Shown piece by piece: positions 61,852 through 64,000 of a stretch of 64,000 nt of DNA (its first letter is position 1; each line of letters opens with the position of its first letter). The notes under the pieces are model-generated. The model saw only the letters and a list, made by a program, of their open reading frames with translations, did not search any database and had not been told where the DNA came from. Both the position numbers and the translations under genes were made by a program. This DNA is from an uncultured Massilia sp. (GTDB lineage: Bacteria; Pseudomonadota; Gammaproteobacteria; Burkholderiales; Burkholderiaceae_D): contig NZ_CAJYEB010000035.1 of the NCBI RefSeq assembly GCF_913773735.1, positions 62,001 through 126,000 on the forward strand, given 5' to 3'.

Positions 61852-63939
61852 TCATGGCTTGTACTCGTCATCGTCATCGAAAGCCTCCATGTCTTCCTCT
61901 TCGATCTCCCGGTCGAACCGCTCGTCGAGTTCGACGAGCATCTGCTCGGTCTCGATGGTCTTCGGCTCGCTCTTCGTCTTCGACTCGCCTCCCGTCGTCA
62001 CGCTGCGCTGGGCCGGTCGATCCCGGATCCCCAGGCTGCGCACGATCTCCTCGTCGCGGGCCGCGCGCTGGCGCTCGATCGCGTCTTCCAGGAGAAGGGT
62101 CTGCCAGGCATGCTCGGCGGGCGCATCCTTTGGGCAGGCGGTAACGACCAGGTCTTCCGGTTGCTCCTGCTCGTACGTGATCTCTTCGGCGATGTCGGCC
62201 TGGAGGCAGCAATGCCGCGTGAGCCGCCAGCGCGCCAGCTCGCGGTCCCAGTAGCCGACATAGAAAATGTGCTTGCGGACCATCGAATGCTCGATCCGCA
62301 GGACGATCGTGCCCAGCGTGCTCTCGTCCCCCGCTACCCGTCCCTGGCCCTGCTGGATCTCGTCGTGCGGCGTGATGTGATTGCGCCGGTAGACACAGCG
62401 GGTCAAGTAGAAGTTCTGCATGCGCTCGCCACCGGCCAGGGCGTCGAGCGGCTCCTGCCGGGGGTGGAGGAACTTGTCGTGGATCCCGCAGGAGATGAAC
62501 GCACTAGTGGGGTCCAGGAGCTCGACGAACGCCGGCGTCGTCGAATGGTGGCTGCCGTGGTGGCTGACCTTCATGCCGCACAGATGGTCGACGCCGAAGT
62601 ACCCGTCGATGGCGGCGCCCACCGCTCCCTCCAGGTCGTTCGCCGGGACGCCGGGCGCGTCGCCGCCGAGATAGTAGGAGAAGCTGCCGAAACGCAAGAG
62701 GAAGCACAGCGAGCGCGCGTTTTCCCGGTCGGCGTGCAACGGCTGCACGTATCTCCCCCCGATCACATGGCCGTTGGCGGAGATGCAGGTGAGGGTCAGG
62801 ACAGGCGCATTGCCCGGGATGCCGACCTGGACCAGATTCTTCCCGATCATCCATGTGGGGCCTTTCCCTGCGCAGATCCGCCGTTTGCGGGCCGGCCCCG
62901 CGAGGAGTTCCTTCAATTCCTCCACTTCGTCGTCGAAAAGACGATCCTCCTCGAGGTCCGTCTGCGACAGGCTCGAGGTGAAGCTCGTCAGCTGGTCCAC
63001 GTCCTCCGGGTCGCCCCGGTCGAAGATGAGGGTCTTCTGGCAGAGCGTCGATTCCTTGAGGAGCGCCAGGGCGCCGCGGAAGTGGTCCTTGTCGTAATGG
63101 GTGATGGCCAGGACGTCCAGGTTGACGATGCCCTGGCGCTGCATGTACGCATGGATCAGCGGCGCCTGGTTGGCATCGGCAGCGTCGATCAGCGTCGTGT
63201 GCACGATGCGGCGGCGGTCACGGACGACGATCAGCGTGGCGTCGCCCTGTCCGATGTCAAGGTGGTGGATTTCCAGCGTCAGGTTGTCGATATGCGGCGA
63301 TGGCACGTTGCCCGTGTCCAGGCCGATGTCGATGTCCACGTTCTGGTCCGGCTCGAAGACCGCCGCGTCGAAGTGGTTGCCGCCGTTGATGTAGACGTTC
63401 ACCGTGCGGGGGGCGTTGCCGGTCAGCTCGTGCAGGTTGGCCGCGGTGTAGAAGTCGACCGCCATCCCATAGTGCCGCCGCACGAGGCTGGCCGTGAACG
63501 CCGCATCGCCCCAGATGGTGTAGCCGAAGTATCCCGCGTGACGCAGCCAGTCCGGCAGGCGCTCCATCTTCATCGCTTCGATGTCGGCGACGCTGTATTG
63601 CATCCACACGACGAATGCCGCCAGCGGACAGCCGCCGCCGTTGCCGTGGTCCGCGCCCGGCCCGGCGTGGTGCCAGTCACGCAGCGACGTGGCCTGCGGG
63701 GTGGTGGCGTCCTGGACGACCGCCAGCGCGCCGACGTCGCTGGACGACAGGACCAGCTCGGTCAGCGTCCGCAAATCGTTGTAGGGAGGCTTGAACAGCA
63801 GCCTGGCCGCCTCGGCGGCCAGCGCGCGGCGCACGTCGCGCGCCGCAACGACGCTGTGCGGGGGGTGGCCGAGGAAGCAGGCCACCACATGGAAGAAGCA
63901 GTCGCCCGCGCCCGGGACCTTCACGACACGCTGCGCCAC
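61852..63939 (-). CDS. OTU-like cysteine peptidase fused to ComEC-type MBL domain
   Basis: A 695-residue protein (from the GTG at 63939). Residues 1-195 resemble an OTU peptidase: catalytic Cys14 in VPGAGDCFFHVVAC, a WGD segment (TIWGDAAF at 141-148), and His189 in INGGNHFDAAV. Residues 222-500 are a metallo-beta-lactamase fold as in ComEC/Rec2: HHLDIGQGDATLIVV, metal motif H281-Y-D-K-D-H286, YYLGGD at 422-427, VSHHGSHHS at 458-466 and FLHPRQ at 490. The tail (about 600-695) is charged, ending in an acidic EEEDMEAFDDDDEYKP. The frame stays open to the window edge; I chose GTG 63939 since GGAGGGGAAGCG precedes it. Roles in ubiquitin-like peptide cleavage, nucleic-acid cutting or defence are inference. 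Confidence 0.75.
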   Translation of the reverse strand: MAQRVVKVPGAGDCFFHVVACFLGHPPHSVVAARDVRRALAAEAARLLFKPPYNDLRTLTELVLSSSDVGALAVVQDATTPQATSLRDWHHAGPGADHGNGGGCPLAAFVVWMQYSVADIEAMKMERLPDWLRHAGYFGYTIWGDAAFTASLVRRHYGMAVDFYTAANLHELTGNAPRTVNVYINGGNHFDAAVFEPDQNVDIDIGLDTGNVPSPHIDNLTLEIHHLDIGQGDATLIVVRDRRRIVHTTLIDAADANQAPLIHAYMQRQGIVNLDVLAITHYDKDHFRGALALLKESTLCQKTLIFDRGDPEDVDQLTSFTSSLSQTDLEEDRLFDDEVEELKELLAGPARKRRICAGKGPTWMIGKNLVQVGIPGNAPVLTLTCISANGHVIGGRYVQPLHADRENARSLCFLLRFGSFSYYLGGDAPGVPANDLEGAVGAAIDGYFGVDHLCGMKVSHHGSHHSTTPAFVELLDPTSAFISCGIHDKFLHPRQEPLDALAGGERMQNFYLTRCVYRRNHITPHDEIQQGQGRVAGDESTLGTIVLRIEHSMVRKHIFYVGYWDRELARWRLTRHCCLQADIAEEITYEQEQPEDLVVTACPKDAPAEHAWQTLLLEDAIERQRAARDEEIVRSLGIRDRPAQRSVTTGGESKTKSEPKTIETEQMLVELDERFDREIEEEDMEAFDDDDEYKP

Positions 63940-64000
63940 CGCTTCCCCTCCCTCCCCATGACAATCCACGACGCCATCGCAGGCCCCTTCCTGCCTGGCC

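Overview
The window looks like chromosomal DNA from a high-GC betaproteobacterium, most likely Oxalobacteraceae (Massilia/Duganella type). This placement rests on strong GC bias at third codon positions, on the gene families seen (a DUF2863-like protein, a QueE with a CX14CX2C cluster motif, a class I-like PhaC beside universal stress proteins) and on intergenic GGGGTCAGAGC and hairpin-CCCTACG repeats. It is inferred from familiarity with these families, not from a search. I see no rRNA, tRNA, CRISPR array, transposase or phage structural gene.

Layout. 1-8 kb: purine permease (cut by the left edge), PfkB sugar kinase, DUF2863-like protein, a glycosyltransferase, an AraC regulator with a DMT exporter, and UDP-galactopyranose mutase. 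8-23 kb: signalling and stress genes, namely a KGG-motif stress protein, an MscS channel, a hybrid histidine kinase, a PhyH-type oxygenase, a wHTH plus two small membrane proteins in one coupled operon, a secreted nuclease, a repeat-containing stress protein, an M16 peptidase and a diguanylate cyclase. 23-37.6 kb is the housekeeping core: queE-queD-tadA (tRNA wobble-base modification), an esterase coupled to LD-carboxypeptidase, an ABC-F ATPase, nadA-nadC, a Sir2 deacylase coupled to a hydrolase, nadB, a glycosyltransferase and pnuC. NAD synthesis, NAD consumption and NAD-precursor uptake therefore lie within 10 kb.

37.7-46 kb: a Cys-rich copper-storage-like protein, two small proteins, an HWE-type sensor kinase translationally coupled to a REC-PAS-GGDEF-EAL protein, and a tyrosine recombinase whose promoter carries a near-perfect LexA box. 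45.2-52.8 kb: a minus-strand cluster usp, PHA synthase, P-type ATPase, usp, divergent from a zinc alcohol dehydrogenase. 52.8-55.1 kb has no intact gene and looks decayed. 55.1-61 kb: peroxiredoxin-DsbA pair, BON protein, PRC-barrel protein, luciferase-like oxidoreductase, DUF5335 and LtrA proteins, and a 5'-truncated pseudogene.

The right edge holds the most unusual gene: a protein with an N-terminal OTU-like cysteine-peptidase module fused to a ComEC-type metallo-beta-lactamase-fold domain and a highly acidic tail, followed 21 bases later by a 97-residue partner. Other notable items are a tandem 127-bp repeat that has copied the 3' end of nadC, and dispersed palindromes CGTGACGCGTCACG.
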